Counted from the stretch's first letter, positions 46,396-55,808 are shown. The stretch is 64,000 nt of DNA from Frankia sp. AgB32 (GCF_023243045.1 NZ_JALKFX010000003.1:18003-82002), one strand, 5' to 3'. The notes: a model not told the origin generated them from the letters alone. Translations and numbers: made by a program.

Positions 46396-48599
46396 CCAGC
46401 GTCGACCTGGCGCTGGCCGGGATCTCTCTCGGCGCGATCGCCGCGCTGTCCGGGATCGGCCTGCTCGTCACCTACCGCACCAACGGCGTCCTGAACCTCG
46501 CCCAGGGCGGCATCGCCACCCTGGTCGCGTACGTGTTCCGCGAGATGGTCGTCGAGTGGAGCCTGCCGAAATGGCTGGCCGCCGTGATCGCGCTCGCGGT
46601 GGTGTCCCCCGGCATCGGGCTGCTGCTCGAACGGTTCGTCTTCCGGCCCCTGGCCCGCCGGCGGGCCTCGGCGGCCGAGTCACTCGTCGCCAGCCTGGGC
46701 GTGCTGGTGCTGATCCTCGGGATCGTCGCCGGCATCTGGGGCCTGGGCTCCCGCAGCGACGCGCCGAACATCTTCCCGAACTCCTCGGTGCGACTGTTCG
46801 GCGAGACCCGGATCGGCATCGACGCACTCGCCGAGCTGCTCATGGTCGTGGTGTTCACGATCATCATCGGGCTCATCGCCGCGCGCACGGCGTTCGGCCG
46901 CCAGATCCGGGCCGTCGTCGACGACCGGCAGCTCGCCGAGCTGTCCGGCGTCCCCGCGGACCGGGTCGCGGCCGCCGGCTGGGCTGCCGGCACCACCATG
47001 GCGGGCCTGACCGGCGTCCTGCTCGCTCCCCGCTTCCAGCTCACCCCGTACGGGCTGACCCTGCTGGTCCTGGAGACCTTCGCGGTGGTCGTGGCCGCCC
47101 GACTGGCGAGCATGCCGGTCGCCGTGCTCACCGCCCTCGGCATCGCCATCCTGCAGAGCGAACTCAAGCAGTTCACCCTGCACGGCGACGCCGGGCAGAT
47201 CCTCACCGTGCTCCAGTCGAACCTGTTCATCGTCGCGCTGCTGGTCCTGCTGCTCGCCGTGCCGAAGCTGCGCGAGCTGGGCAGCGGTGACTCCGGCGCG
47301 ACGGCGAGCTTCTCCAGCCGCGGCGCCCCGCCGTCGGGTCGGGTCAGCGGCGTCCGCTTCCGCCAGGACTACCTCGGCAAGCTCGGCGGATTCGCGCTGC
47401 TCCTCGCGCCGCTCACGTTCGCCCCGGCCGACCTGCGCTCGGCGTTCATGGTGCCGGCACTAGGTCTGATCTTCCTGTCGATGGTGATCGTCACCGGCTA
47501 CAGCGGGCAGCTCTCGCTCGGCGTCGCCGGCTTCGCCGGCCTCGGCGCGCTGCTGTCCCTGAAGCTGGCCAACGGCAACCTGTTCGGCCTGCCGGCGATA
47601 CCCGGCATCTGGTCGATGTTCCTCGGCGCCCTGCTCGTCGCCCCGGTCGGCCTGGTCACCGGGTATCCGGCGATCCGCCGCCGCGGGCTGACCCTGGCGC
47701 TCACGACCTTCGCGGTCGGCGCGGTCGTCAGCAGGTTCGTCTTCGAGCAGCCCACCTTCGCCAACGGCCTCTACCTGGACCCACTGAAACTGTTCGGCTG
47801 GGAGCTCTCGGAGAAGGCCTACTACGTCTTCGAGCTGGTCTGCCTCGGGATCGGCCTGCTCGTCGTCCGCAACCTGCACCACGGCCGCCTCGGCCGGGCG
47901 CTGCTGGCCGTGCGCGACGACTCCAGCGGCGCGGCGGCGGTCGGCGTCGACGTGCGCAACCTCAAGCTGCTGGCCTTCACCGTCTCGGCCGCCGTCGCCG
48001 GGCTCGGCGGGGCGCTGCTGGTGCACTCCAGCTACTCGTTCTCCCCCGACGACTTCGCGCCGCTGCAGAGCCTGCTGTGGTTCACCGCGGTCGTCGTCTT
48101 CGGTGCCGACAGCGCGGCCGGCGCGATCATGGCCGCCGCGTTCATCGTCACGATCGACGTGCTCGCGCCAGCGGGATCCTCGACGCTGGCGATCGGCATC
48201 CTCGCGCTGGCTCTCGGCTGGATGCCCGGCGGCCTCGCCTCCGCCGTGCGCGGCATGCTGCGGCTGTTCGCGCAGCACCTCGCCGACAGTTTCGTCGACC
48301 CGAACCAGCGCGCGCCCCGCCCGGTGCCGGTGCGTATCTCCGCCGGCGGCCACCTGCCGGCGACGACCGGCATCACCGGCGCCTCCGGCATTCCCGGCGG
48401 CGGCGCCACCCTCGGCGCGGCCCGCGCCGGCCACTACAGCCAGTGGCCGCTGGGCGCCCAGCGAGCGGCGCCGAGCTCCGACCCGCGGCTGACCCCGTTC
48501 GGTGCCGACCTGGTGAGCGTGGTCCAGCAGTACGCCGCGAGCCGCCAGCGGGCCGTGATCCGGCAGCCCGCCGCCCACAGCCAGGAGGGAACGCGATGA
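46392..48599 (+). CDS. Fused LivH-LivM branched-chain amino acid-type ABC permease
   Basis: 735 residues. The N-terminal half (about 1-295) is LivH-like (GLLVTYRTNGVLNLAQGG at about 25-42). The C-terminal half (about 325-635) is LivM-like (GYSGQLSLGVAGFAGLGA, then GRALLAVRDDSSGAAAVGV). LivH and LivM are usually separate; here one polypeptide supplies both permease halves. The final 110 residues are a hydrophilic Ala/Pro/Gly tail. GTG 46392 overlaps the preceding gene by 4 bp. Confidence 0.92.
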   Translation: MTSVDLALAGISLGAIAALSGIGLLVTYRTNGVLNLAQGGIATLVAYVFREMVVEWSLPKWLAAVIALAVVSPGIGLLLERFVFRPLARRRASAAESLVASLGVLVLILGIVAGIWGLGSRSDAPNIFPNSSVRLFGETRIGIDALAELLMVVVFTIIIGLIAARTAFGRQIRAVVDDRQLAELSGVPADRVAAAGWAAGTTMAGLTGVLLAPRFQLTPYGLTLLVLETFAVVVAARLASMPVAVLTALGIAILQSELKQFTLHGDAGQILTVLQSNLFIVALLVLLLAVPKLRELGSGDSGATASFSSRGAPPSGRVSGVRFRQDYLGKLGGFALLLAPLTFAPADLRSAFMVPALGLIFLSMVIVTGYSGQLSLGVAGFAGLGALLSLKLANGNLFGLPAIPGIWSMFLGALLVAPVGLVTGYPAIRRRGLTLALTTFAVGAVVSRFVFEQPTFANGLYLDPLKLFGWELSEKAYYVFELVCLGIGLLVVRNLHHGRLGRALLAVRDDSSGAAAVGVDVRNLKLLAFTVSAAVAGLGGALLVHSSYSFSPDDFAPLQSLLWFTAVVVFGADSAAGAIMAAAFIVTIDVLAPAGSSTLAIGILALALGWMPGGLASAVRGMLRLFAQHLADSFVDPNQRAPRPVPVRISAGGHLPATTGITGASGIPGGGATLGAARAGHYSQWPLGAQRAAPSSDPRLTPFGADLVSVVQQYAASRQRAVIRQPAAHSQEGTR

Positions 48600-49444
48600 G
48601 CCGGGGCGTGCTGCAGGCCGTCGGCCTCGTCCGCCGCTACGGCGGGCTGACCGCCGTCGACCACGTCGACCTCGTCGCCCCGCCCGGCATGATCACCGGT
48701 CTGATCGGGCCGAACGGCGCCGGCAAGTCGACGCTGTTCAGCCTGCTGACCGGCGTCGAGCAGCCGGACGAGGGCCAGGTCATGCTCGGCACCACCGACA
48801 TCACCACGATGCGCCCGGACATCCGCTCCCGGCGCGGGCTGGTCCAGACCTTCCAGGTGCCCTCGCTGTTCCCCACCCTCACCGTCGCCGACAACCTCCT
48901 CGTCGGCGCGGAGAACCGCCGCCGCGACTACGCCGGCGGCCTGCTCGGCCTGTCCGCGCAGGGCCGCGGGCGCATCAGCCGGTCCGCCGAGCGGGTACTC
49001 GAACGCCTGGGACTGGCCCCGAAGGGCCCGGTGATCCAGATCGTCGAAGAGGTGCTGGACTCCCTCGGCCTGTCCGACGTCCGCGACACCATCGCCGGCA
49101 CGCTGCCGACCGGCGCCCTGCGGCTGGTGGAGTTCGCCCGCGCACTGTGCGCGCAGCCGGACATCCTGCTGCTCGACGAGCCGGCCAGCGGCCTCGACGC
49201 CGCCGAGACCGCCAAGCTCTCGGAGCTGCTGCGCCGCACGGCGGCCGACGGCGTCGGCATCCTCATCGTCGACCACGACGTCGACCTGGTGTTCTCCGTC
49301 GTCGACCAGGTCTACGCAATGGTCGGCGGCCGGGTCGTCGCCGCCGGCGACCCGGAGACGGTCCGCAACGACCCGACCGTGCGGTCGGTGTACCTGGCGC
49401 AGGCGCCGCTCGCCGCCGCCGGGCAGTCCGGGGAGGGCCGATGA
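48596..49444 (+). CDS. LivG-type ABC transporter ATPase
   Basis: 282 residues from ATG 48596, overlapping the permease stop. Walker A GPNGAGKST (about 38-46), Q-loop LVQTFQVPSLF, Walker B ILLLDEPASGLD (about 200) and the H-loop IVDHD. The signature motif is LPTGALRLVEFARAL instead of the usual LSYGQQRRLEIARAL, a notable change. Characteristic LivG insertion after the Q-loop. Partner of LivF. Confidence 0.92.
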   Translation: MSRGVLQAVGLVRRYGGLTAVDHVDLVAPPGMITGLIGPNGAGKSTLFSLLTGVEQPDEGQVMLGTTDITTMRPDIRSRRGLVQTFQVPSLFPTLTVADNLLVGAENRRRDYAGGLLGLSAQGRGRISRSAERVLERLGLAPKGPVIQIVEEVLDSLGLSDVRDTIAGTLPTGALRLVEFARALCAQPDILLLDEPASGLDAAETAKLSELLRRTAADGVGILIVDHDVDLVFSVVDQVYAMVGGRVVAAGDPETVRNDPTVRSVYLAQAPLAAAGQSGEGR

Positions 49445-50118
49445 CCACGGCGACCGTCGAACTCCAGCTGTCCGGCGCCCGCGCCGGCTACGGCACCGTC
49501 GAGGTCCTGCACGGCCTCGACCTGGCCATCCCCGCTGGGAAGGTGACCGCGCTGCTCGGCACGAACGGCGCGGGCAAGTCCACCACGCTGCGCGTCCTTG
49601 CCGGTCTCATCCCGCTGCGCTCGGGCACCCTCACCTGGCGCGGCGAGGACATCACCCGGCTGTCCACCGTCGACCGCGCCCGGCGCGGTCTGATGCTCGT
49701 CCCCGACGAGCGCGCGGTGTTCGCCACCCTGTCGGTCCGCGACAACCTGCAGATCATCGCCGAGGCGAGCGGCCATCCCGACATCACCCCCGCGCTGGAG
49801 TCGTTCCCCCGCCTGCGGGAGCGCCTCGGCCAGCGGGCAGGGTCGATGTCCGGCGGTGAGCGGCGGATGCTGGCGCTGGCGCGGGCGCTGCTCGCCCGGC
49901 CCTCGGTGCTGATGGTCGACGAGCTGTCCCTCGGGCTGTCCCCGAAGGTCGCCGGCGACCTGTTCGGCTGGCTCGCCACGGTCGCCGCCTCCGGCACCAC
50001 GGTGCTGCTCGCCGACCAGTACACCGAGCAGGCCCTCGCCATGGCCGACCAGGTCTACGTCCTGCACCGCGGCGAACGCTCCTTCGCCGGCACCCCCGCG
50101 CAGTTCGCCACCGCCTGA
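49441..50118 (+). CDS. LivF-type ABC transporter ATPase
   Basis: 225 residues. Walker A GTNGAGKST, signature MSGGERRMLALARAL, Walker B VLMVDELSLGLSP, H-loop replaced by Gln (LLADQYTE), as often in LivF-like ATPases. It overlaps livG by 4 bp (ATGA). Completes the Liv importer with the LivHM fusion and LivG. Confidence 0.92.
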   Translation: MTTATVELQLSGARAGYGTVEVLHGLDLAIPAGKVTALLGTNGAGKSTTLRVLAGLIPLRSGTLTWRGEDITRLSTVDRARRGLMLVPDERAVFATLSVRDNLQIIAEASGHPDITPALESFPRLRERLGQRAGSMSGGERRMLALARALLARPSVLMVDELSLGLSPKVAGDLFGWLATVAASGTTVLLADQYTEQALAMADQVYVLHRGERSFAGTPAQFATA

Positions 50119-50140
50119 GCCCAACCCCGGCCCCACCCCG

Positions 50141-50220
50141 GCCGATCAAGGTGTTCCGCGGCGCACACGACAAGGCCCCGGCCGATCAAGGTGTTCCGCG
50201 GCGCACACGACAAGGCCCCG
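50141..50220. repeat. Two perfect 40-bp direct repeats at the livF 3' end
   Basis: Copies at 50141-50180 and 50181-50220, each ending in the left arm of the adjacent terminator stem (CAAGGCCCCG). The duplication multiplied part of the terminator, giving alternative pairing partners for the right arm. Confidence 0.93.
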
Positions 50221-50261
50221 GCCAGGACCGGCGCCGAGGCGCGGTCCTGGCCGGGGCCTTG
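50211..50261. terminator. Very strong bidirectional terminator
   Basis: Perfect 20-bp inverted repeat (50211-50230 with 50242-50261) around an 11-nt loop, between convergent livF (ends 50118) and the solute-binding protein gene (ends 50279). The left arm belongs to the second 40-bp repeat. Confidence 0.9.
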
Positions 50262-50278
50262 TGCCGGAGCGGCCGCTG

Positions 50279-51637
50279 TCAGCCGGCGGAGTAGGGCAGG
50301 TTCGGAACGTCGTAGCAGGTCGTGTTCATGTCCTTGACCTGGCTGACCCAACCGCCCTTGCCACCGTTCGCCGAGTCCTGCCAGCGAGTGATGTTCACGC
50401 AGTTGTGTTCCTGGGCCGGTGGCTGCGCCAGCGCCTTGAAGGTCCGGTTCGCCGAGATGAGCAACCCGTGGCCGTCATAGTCCTTGCCGCTGGTCATGTA
50501 CGCCTCGACGCACTTGCGGGTGACGTCCACGCCGCAGGACCGGATGGCGTCGGTCAGCCACTGGGCTGACGCGTAGCCCTCCATCATCCACAGGTTCTCC
50601 TTGGCCACCTTGTCGGGCGAGGATGCCTGCAGAGCCTTCTGGTAGTCGGCCACCGCTGGAATGCTGGTGTCGTCATAGTTCGCCGACTGACTGCTCGAGT
50701 AAATCGTGTTACGGCAGTTCGGCGACGCGCTGTACACCTGGTCGATGTTGTTCGCCATGCCCTGCGCCGTGGCCACCTTCGCCTGCAGCGGCATCTTCTG
50801 GCTCTCGATGGCACCACACAGCTGCGCGTTGCCGCCGTCGTCCATCGCGTCGAAGACCACCTGCACGCCGCGCCGCTTCAGGTCGAGCACCGCGGAGTCC
50901 CAGCCCGGGGCACCCAGGTTGATCTCTTCCTGGACGACGGTGAAGCCTTCCTTCTGCAGGCCGTCCGCGATGGACTTGGCGTAGCGCTGCGACTGGGCGA
51001 CGTTGTAGTACACGACCCCGGCCACGTTGGCGTGCAGGTTTTCCTTCAGCCACCGGTAGGTCTCGGTGCCCGCGTAGAGCGTGCCGTTGTAACCCGGACG
51101 GTCACCGGTGCGCGGGTAGTAGCTGCCGTAGATCGAGTAGAGGTGCGGGTACTGGTCGTACTCGGTGCCGACCGGCTGCCCACCGATGTCCGGCACAGAC
51201 TTGGAGTTGATGTACTGCGCGCCGGCGTAGTTGAACGCGGTGACGCCGGCCAGCGCGAACACCTTGTCGTCGTCGACCAGCTTGTGGGCGCACTTGACGT
51301 TCTCGTCGCCGGAGCCCTTGTCGTCGCACTCGTCGAGGTTCACCGTGCGGCCGTTCACGCCGCCCGCCGCGTTGAGCGCCTTGAAGTATGCCCGTGCGCC
51401 GTACAACGACGCGGAGAACGTGTCGGGCCCGAACTGGCTGCTCAGGCCAGCGATCGTGCCAACCTTGATCTCGGTGGGGGTGACCCCGACGTCGGAGGCG
51501 GTGTTGTTCGACGCGCTTGACGCCGTAGAACTGGCGCCTGTTGTCGACCCGGTGCTACCAGCCCGGCTACCGCAGGCGACAAGCACAAGCGATGACAGGA
51601 TGGCGACGGCGACGAGCGACTTCGCTCGCATGGACAT
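50279..51637 (-). CDS. Liv-type ABC solute-binding lipoprotein
   Basis: 452 residues from ATG 51637; ATG 51631 has better RBS spacing (GGGGAG). Signal peptide with lipobox LVACG (Cys22). Periplasmic-binding-protein type I fold (EIKVGTIAGLSSQFG, ARAYFKALNAAGGVNGR, then GVQVVFDAMDDGG). It belongs with the Liv importer by family, but the gene is on the opposite strand and convergent with livF, so it has its own promoter. Ser/Thr-rich linker after Cys22. The ligand is probably an amino acid, urea or related small amide; unproven. Confidence 0.92.
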   Translation of the reverse strand: MSMRAKSLVAVAILSSLVLVACGSRAGSTGSTTGASSTASSASNNTASDVGVTPTEIKVGTIAGLSSQFGPDTFSASLYGARAYFKALNAAGGVNGRTVNLDECDDKGSGDENVKCAHKLVDDDKVFALAGVTAFNYAGAQYINSKSVPDIGGQPVGTEYDQYPHLYSIYGSYYPRTGDRPGYNGTLYAGTETYRWLKENLHANVAGVVYYNVAQSQRYAKSIADGLQKEGFTVVQEEINLGAPGWDSAVLDLKRRGVQVVFDAMDDGGNAQLCGAIESQKMPLQAKVATAQGMANNIDQVYSASPNCRNTIYSSSQSANYDDTSIPAVADYQKALQASSPDKVAKENLWMMEGYASAQWLTDAIRSCGVDVTRKCVEAYMTSGKDYDGHGLLISANRTFKALAQPPAQEHNCVNITRWQDSANGGKGGWVSQVKDMNTTCYDVPNLPYSAG

Positions 51638-51749
51638 GCTCTCCCCTGGTGTGTCGGTGGCACCCGACCGATACGGCTGGAGGTACGTGCCTGGGCGCGG
51701 TCAGCGCTGACGATGGCCGCGATGCCACCGAGAGCCACGCACAGTTACA

Positions 51750-52856
51750 TCACCCTGCGTTGCGTACGAACATGCGGCGCCACCAGCTTCGACGCACCGG
51801 CGGCGTGCTGCCGCGTTCCACCGGTGTCTCCTGCGCGGACGGGATACTCCTTCCGTCCGCTCCGTCCTCACCCTCGGCCGCTTCCCCGCCGTCAGCCGAG
51901 CCGACTTCACTGTCGGTAGCCGAGGCCACAGCCTGGGATGGAGGCGACGCCGGCTGGCCCGCGCGCTGCGCGCCTACTCCGACCGCAGAGGAAACCGCCT
52001 CCGTCCCGGAAGGCTCGGCTACCGTACCGCCAGCGGGTTGCACCGGCACCATCGCATCACCGGCCGGGGCTACCGGCGGAATCGGGGCCGCTGGCGCCAT
52101 CGTGGTGCCCAGCATCGCCATCGCCTCGTCGAGCGCGGCCAGTGCCTGACCGAGCGCGGCCACCGGGTCCTCGTCCGGCTCCGCTGCCTCGGTCGACGGC
52201 TCCGGACCGGCCGCTGGGGCCACCTCGGGCGCGATCTCGATCACCGGCTCCGACTCAGCCACCAGTGCCGGCATGATCTCGGTCACCGGCTCCGGTTCGA
52301 TCGCCGCAGCCGGCTCTGTCGCCGCCTCGGGCTCGGGCTCGACCGCGGACACCGCCTCCGCCTCAGCCGCCACCGGCGACTCGACTTCGGCTTCCACCGT
52401 CGGCTCGATCACCGGCTCAGCCACCGCCTCCGGCTCAGCCACCTCCTCCGGCTCAGCCACCTCCTCCGGCTCGATCACCGGCTCGGGGGCGGCCTCGGCC
52501 GTGGCCGCCGGCTCCGCCGTCGGTGGGTCGCTCGGGGGCGCGGGGACGGAAGCAGGCTCGGCCGGCAAGGGTTCGACGGACGGCGCGACGACGGCGCCCA
52601 CGCCGACAGCCGCGACCTCGGTCTCGGTCTCGGAGGCCGGAGGTGCGGAGGTCGATTCCGCGGCCGGCGCCAGCCGGTTGGTAATCAGACCGCCCGGGCC
52701 CGGCCTGCGGCGCAACTGTCCTGTTTGCGCGAGTCGCCGACAAGCCTGGTTCACCGAACCCCGGCTCGCGCCGATGGCAGCGGCCAGTCGGCCGTCGTCC
52801 AGCCCCTCAGGCACCTTGGCCAGCTGGTCGAGTATCCGGTCAGCAACAGTAGCCAC
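51750..52856 (-). CDS. Winged-helix N-terminal protein with long Glu/Pro/Ala-rich body and basic C-terminus
   Basis: 368 residues from GTG 52856. Residues 1-60 form a winged-helix-like domain (VADRILDQLAKVPEGL, AAAIGASRGSVNQACRRL). Residues 70-250 are Glu/Pro/Ala/Val repeats (EPEEVAEPEEVAEPE) with strong negative charge; then an Ala/Pro/Gly stretch; the C-terminus RRSWWRRMFVRNAG is basic and aromatic, a possible membrane or nucleic acid anchor. The upstream TATAGC about 14 nt before the start and no RBS suggest a leaderless mRNA. Not a named family. Confidence 0.7.
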   Translation of the reverse strand: MATVADRILDQLAKVPEGLDDGRLAAAIGASRGSVNQACRRLAQTGQLRRRPGPGGLITNRLAPAAESTSAPPASETETEVAAVGVGAVVAPSVEPLPAEPASVPAPPSDPPTAEPAATAEAAPEPVIEPEEVAEPEEVAEPEAVAEPVIEPTVEAEVESPVAAEAEAVSAVEPEPEAATEPAAAIEPEPVTEIMPALVAESEPVIEIAPEVAPAAGPEPSTEAAEPDEDPVAALGQALAALDEAMAMLGTTMAPAAPIPPVAPAGDAMVPVQPAGGTVAEPSGTEAVSSAVGVGAQRAGQPASPPSQAVASATDSEVGSADGGEAAEGEDGADGRSIPSAQETPVERGSTPPVRRSWWRRMFVRNAG

Positions 52857-53114
52857 AAAACCGGACGCTATACGCCATCTGGGAAACGACTGCTAGCGGG
52901 GTCGGTCCGCGTCGCCTTCGTGTCCAGATCGCTGCCGTTGGCAGTGATCTGGTGGTCCCGCCACGGCACACACGGCCGTTACCTACACGGACTCATCAAA
53001 CACAGAGAGCTATATTGCGCCGAGAGTCGCCGAGTGGTCGAGGCCCGGACCCACCGGCCGTACTGCCGGCGGCGGCTGCCGTCCGGCCTGGCGCGCACGG
53101 AATGGGATGCCCGC

Positions 53115-54506
53115 ATGTCCAACCGGCCACGACGGTCAACGCTCGCCACCGCCTTCAACCCGCGCCGTAACAGTTTCGGGTTTCTCCGCATCACGATGGC
53201 CCTCGCCGTGTTCGTCCAGCACGGCCTGATCGCCGGAGGCTTCGTCGGGGCGCCGCGGGCGTCCTCCCGGTTCGACCTGGCCGCGATCGCCGTGGACTGC
53301 TTCTTCGCCATCAGCGGGTTCCTCGTCACCCGCAGCCGGCTGAGCATCCGCTGGACCGCCCGGTTCCTGTGGCACCGGTTCCTGCGGATCCTGCCCGGCT
53401 TCTGGCTGTGCCTGGTCGTCGTGGCGATGGTGATCGCCCCACTCGGCTGGCAGCACCAGCACGGGACGCTGAGCGGGTACTTCGGCGCCCGACCGCACGG
53501 ACCGTTCGCCTACGTGCTCACCAACAGCACGCTGCTGATGCACTTCTACGACATCGCGGGCACCCCGCGGGGAGTGCCGATCACCGCCCTCCCGAACGGG
53601 CCGGTGGCCTGGGACGGGTCACTGTGGAGCCTGTTCTGGGAGGCGCTGTGCTACCTCGGGCTTGCCGCGCTCGGCGCGGGCGGGCGGCTGCGCCGGCGGA
53701 CCCGGCTGCTCACGGTGCTCACCGGGCTGCTGTCCGGCCTGTGGGTGCTCCGCTGGCTCTGCCCCGGGTCGCTTCCGACGCTGCTGGACAGCGACCTGGC
53801 CGGCGCCGCCGTCCGACTGGGCTCGATGTTCCTGGCCGGAGCGTTGCTGTGCGTGTACGCCGACCGGGTGCCCTACAACCGGCGGCTCGGGCCGGTCGCG
53901 ATCGTGGCCGCGACGGCGGCGATCCTGCTGCTGCCCGACGCACACGCGCCGGCCAGCCTGCCGATCGCCTACTCCTGCGTGTGGCTCGCGATCCGCCTGC
54001 CGCTGCATCGGATCGGTGCCCGCAACGACCTTTCCTACGGCACCTACATCTACTCCGCGCCGGTCCAGCAGCTGCTGGCCGTGTACGGGCTGCACCGGGC
54101 GGGGATCGTGCCGTACTTCGCCGTGTCCCTGGCGGGCACCGTGATGCTGGCGGCGGTGAGCTGGCGGCTCCTCGAACAGCCGGCGCTACGGCGTAAGAAC
54201 CAGGTCGTTCCCGGGCTGGCCAGACTTCGGTTCGTGCTCCGGCGGACCGGCGGGCGGCGGGCGGCGGCCCGTCCGCGTGTGGTCCCAGCGGCTGTTCCCC
54301 GGCAGCGGGATGTGCCGCATGCCCAGTCCCCGCACGCTCGTCTCGACGGCGCCCGGGACGGCGGGGTCGTCGTCGGCGAACAGCAACAGAGCGAGCAGGA
54401 CCACCAGGAACAGGCCGGCCCGGTTCGCCGTGAACACCGGCAGGCCGATCGTCCCGAACAGGCACAGCACGGTGACCGACGTGGCGAACCGCCGCTGCTC
54501 CGGTGA
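53115..54506 (+). CDS. Acyltransferase-3 family membrane protein
   Basis: 463 residues from ATG 53115. The acyltransferase-3 domain (about 15-350, ten or so membrane helices) has RITMALAVFVQHG near the N-terminus, DCFFAISGFLV and RFLRILPGFW. It transfers acyl groups to sugars or lipids at the membrane. The conserved part ends near codon 360; about 107 further low-complexity codons run antisense into the O-antigen ligase-like gene, an unusually long tail-to-tail overlap of 321 bp. Confidence 0.85.
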   Translation: MSNRPRRSTLATAFNPRRNSFGFLRITMALAVFVQHGLIAGGFVGAPRASSRFDLAAIAVDCFFAISGFLVTRSRLSIRWTARFLWHRFLRILPGFWLCLVVVAMVIAPLGWQHQHGTLSGYFGARPHGPFAYVLTNSTLLMHFYDIAGTPRGVPITALPNGPVAWDGSLWSLFWEALCYLGLAALGAGGRLRRRTRLLTVLTGLLSGLWVLRWLCPGSLPTLLDSDLAGAAVRLGSMFLAGALLCVYADRVPYNRRLGPVAIVAATAAILLLPDAHAPASLPIAYSCVWLAIRLPLHRIGARNDLSYGTYIYSAPVQQLLAVYGLHRAGIVPYFAVSLAGTVMLAAVSWRLLEQPALRRKNQVVPGLARLRFVLRRTGGRRAAARPRVVPAAVPRQRDVPHAQSPHARLDGARDGGVVVGEQQQSEQDHQEQAGPVRREHRQADRPEQAQHGDRRGEPPLLR

Positions 54507-55625
54507 GCGGACCTTCCGGACCCGCAGCCACGAGCTCGCAACGAGCACGAGCATCACGGCGAGCAGGCCGACGCCGAGCAGGCCGCCGACCACCACGGCC
54601 TCCGCCCAGCCACTGTCGTAGGGGACGGCGAGGCCGCCGACGCCGTAACCGAGCCAGGGACGGGTGTCCAGCACGTAGCCCCAGGCCCGCGCGGAGGCGC
54701 CGACGGAGTGGAACCGGTCGGCGGTGTACTGGGCGAACAGGCCGCTCGAACCCGCGCCGGGAATGAGCATCCGCAGCATCCAGGAGCCGTTCCAGTGGGT
54801 CAGCCCGGCCTGCCCGGCCCCGATCGCCGCGGCCGCGAGCCCGCCGCCGACGATGAGCAGGCGGCGCAGCGGCCGGCCGAGCCGAATAGCCTGCCACGCC
54901 GCCATCGGGACGCCGCACAGCAGGAAGATCTTGGAGACGCAGAGCACCCCACCGAGCAGCAGCGGGGCGGCGGCGACGCCGAGCAGCACCGGCTTGTCGC
55001 CGCGCCCGGACCGGCCGTACAGGTACACCGCCGCGAACAGCGCGAGGGAGTAGGCGACGCCGGCCTCCACCGGCTGGTTGAAGATGCCGGAGAGCCGGCC
55101 GTTGTTGAGGGCGAGCACCGCGACGCTCTGCCCGTCCAGCGCGACGCCGCCCCAGAACGCCCCGAGTATCCCGGAGAGGTCGGTGAACAGACCCATAGCG
55201 GCGACGCCGGCGTTCAGCACCATCAACACGACGAAAATCCGGCAGAACCGGTCGAGAGCGGCGGTGCGGGTGTAGCCCGCGGCCAACCACCGACCGACCA
55301 TGAACAGCACCGCCGCCGGGTAGACGTAGTTGTCCATTCCGGCCAGCGTGGAGCCGGACTGAAAGTCACCCAGCACCGTTACACCGATCCCGTCAAGGAT
55401 GACGTAGACGGCGAAGGACGACCAGGTCACAGCAAACAGAAGGTGCCTGGGACCCATCCCGCGAAAGGGGTGACCGAAGGGCATGGAAAGGAGCATTCCA
55501 CCGTAGACGACTACCTGCTCCGTGCGAATACCGCTCACCACGTAAGGCCCAAAACCGGCCACCACGGCCAAGGTCAGCCAAAGCTTCGCGGTTAGCGTCG
55601 GAGCCCTATTCTCAGGTGGGTACAC
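54186..55625 (-). CDS. O-antigen ligase/polymerase-like membrane protein
   Basis: 479 residues from GTG 55625. About ten to twelve membrane helices; a large hydrophilic loop (about 295-335) holds NGSWMLRMLIPGAG and AQYTADRFHS, then RPWLGYGVGG, consistent with the Wzy/WaaL polymerase-ligase family of surface polysaccharide assembly. The last 50 residues are hydrophilic and lie over the acyltransferase 3' end. Identification by topology and motif, so moderate. Confidence 0.75.
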   Translation of the reverse strand: MYPPENRAPTLTAKLWLTLAVVAGFGPYVVSGIRTEQVVVYGGMLLSMPFGHPFRGMGPRHLLFAVTWSSFAVYVILDGIGVTVLGDFQSGSTLAGMDNYVYPAAVLFMVGRWLAAGYTRTAALDRFCRIFVVLMVLNAGVAAMGLFTDLSGILGAFWGGVALDGQSVAVLALNNGRLSGIFNQPVEAGVAYSLALFAAVYLYGRSGRGDKPVLLGVAAAPLLLGGVLCVSKIFLLCGVPMAAWQAIRLGRPLRRLLIVGGGLAAAAIGAGQAGLTHWNGSWMLRMLIPGAGSSGLFAQYTADRFHSVGASARAWGYVLDTRPWLGYGVGGLAVPYDSGWAEAVVVGGLLGVGLLAVMLVLVASSWLRVRKVRSPEQRRFATSVTVLCLFGTIGLPVFTANRAGLFLVVLLALLLFADDDPAVPGAVETSVRGLGMRHIPLPGNSRWDHTRTGRRPPPAGPPEHEPKSGQPGNDLVLTP

Positions 55626-55808
55626 CGCCGCATCATGACACGGCTAATGCCATTCTCCACGATTTTCTGGCCGCGGCCGGCGCGACGGTCGCGGGGTCTG
55701 GCCCCCGCCGTGCCGGTCCCCGTGGCGCTTAGCCCGGCCGCGCCTGGGAAGGTGCAGGACCGAGGCGTACCGGGAACGGCCCGGGACGCACCGATATGGG
55801 AGGCCGCC

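Noticed and set aside
52038-53114. Upstream extension of the acyltransferase frame
   Set aside because: It is antisense to the winged-helix protein and made of Arg/Leu/Gly repeats; the family domain starts after ATG 53115.
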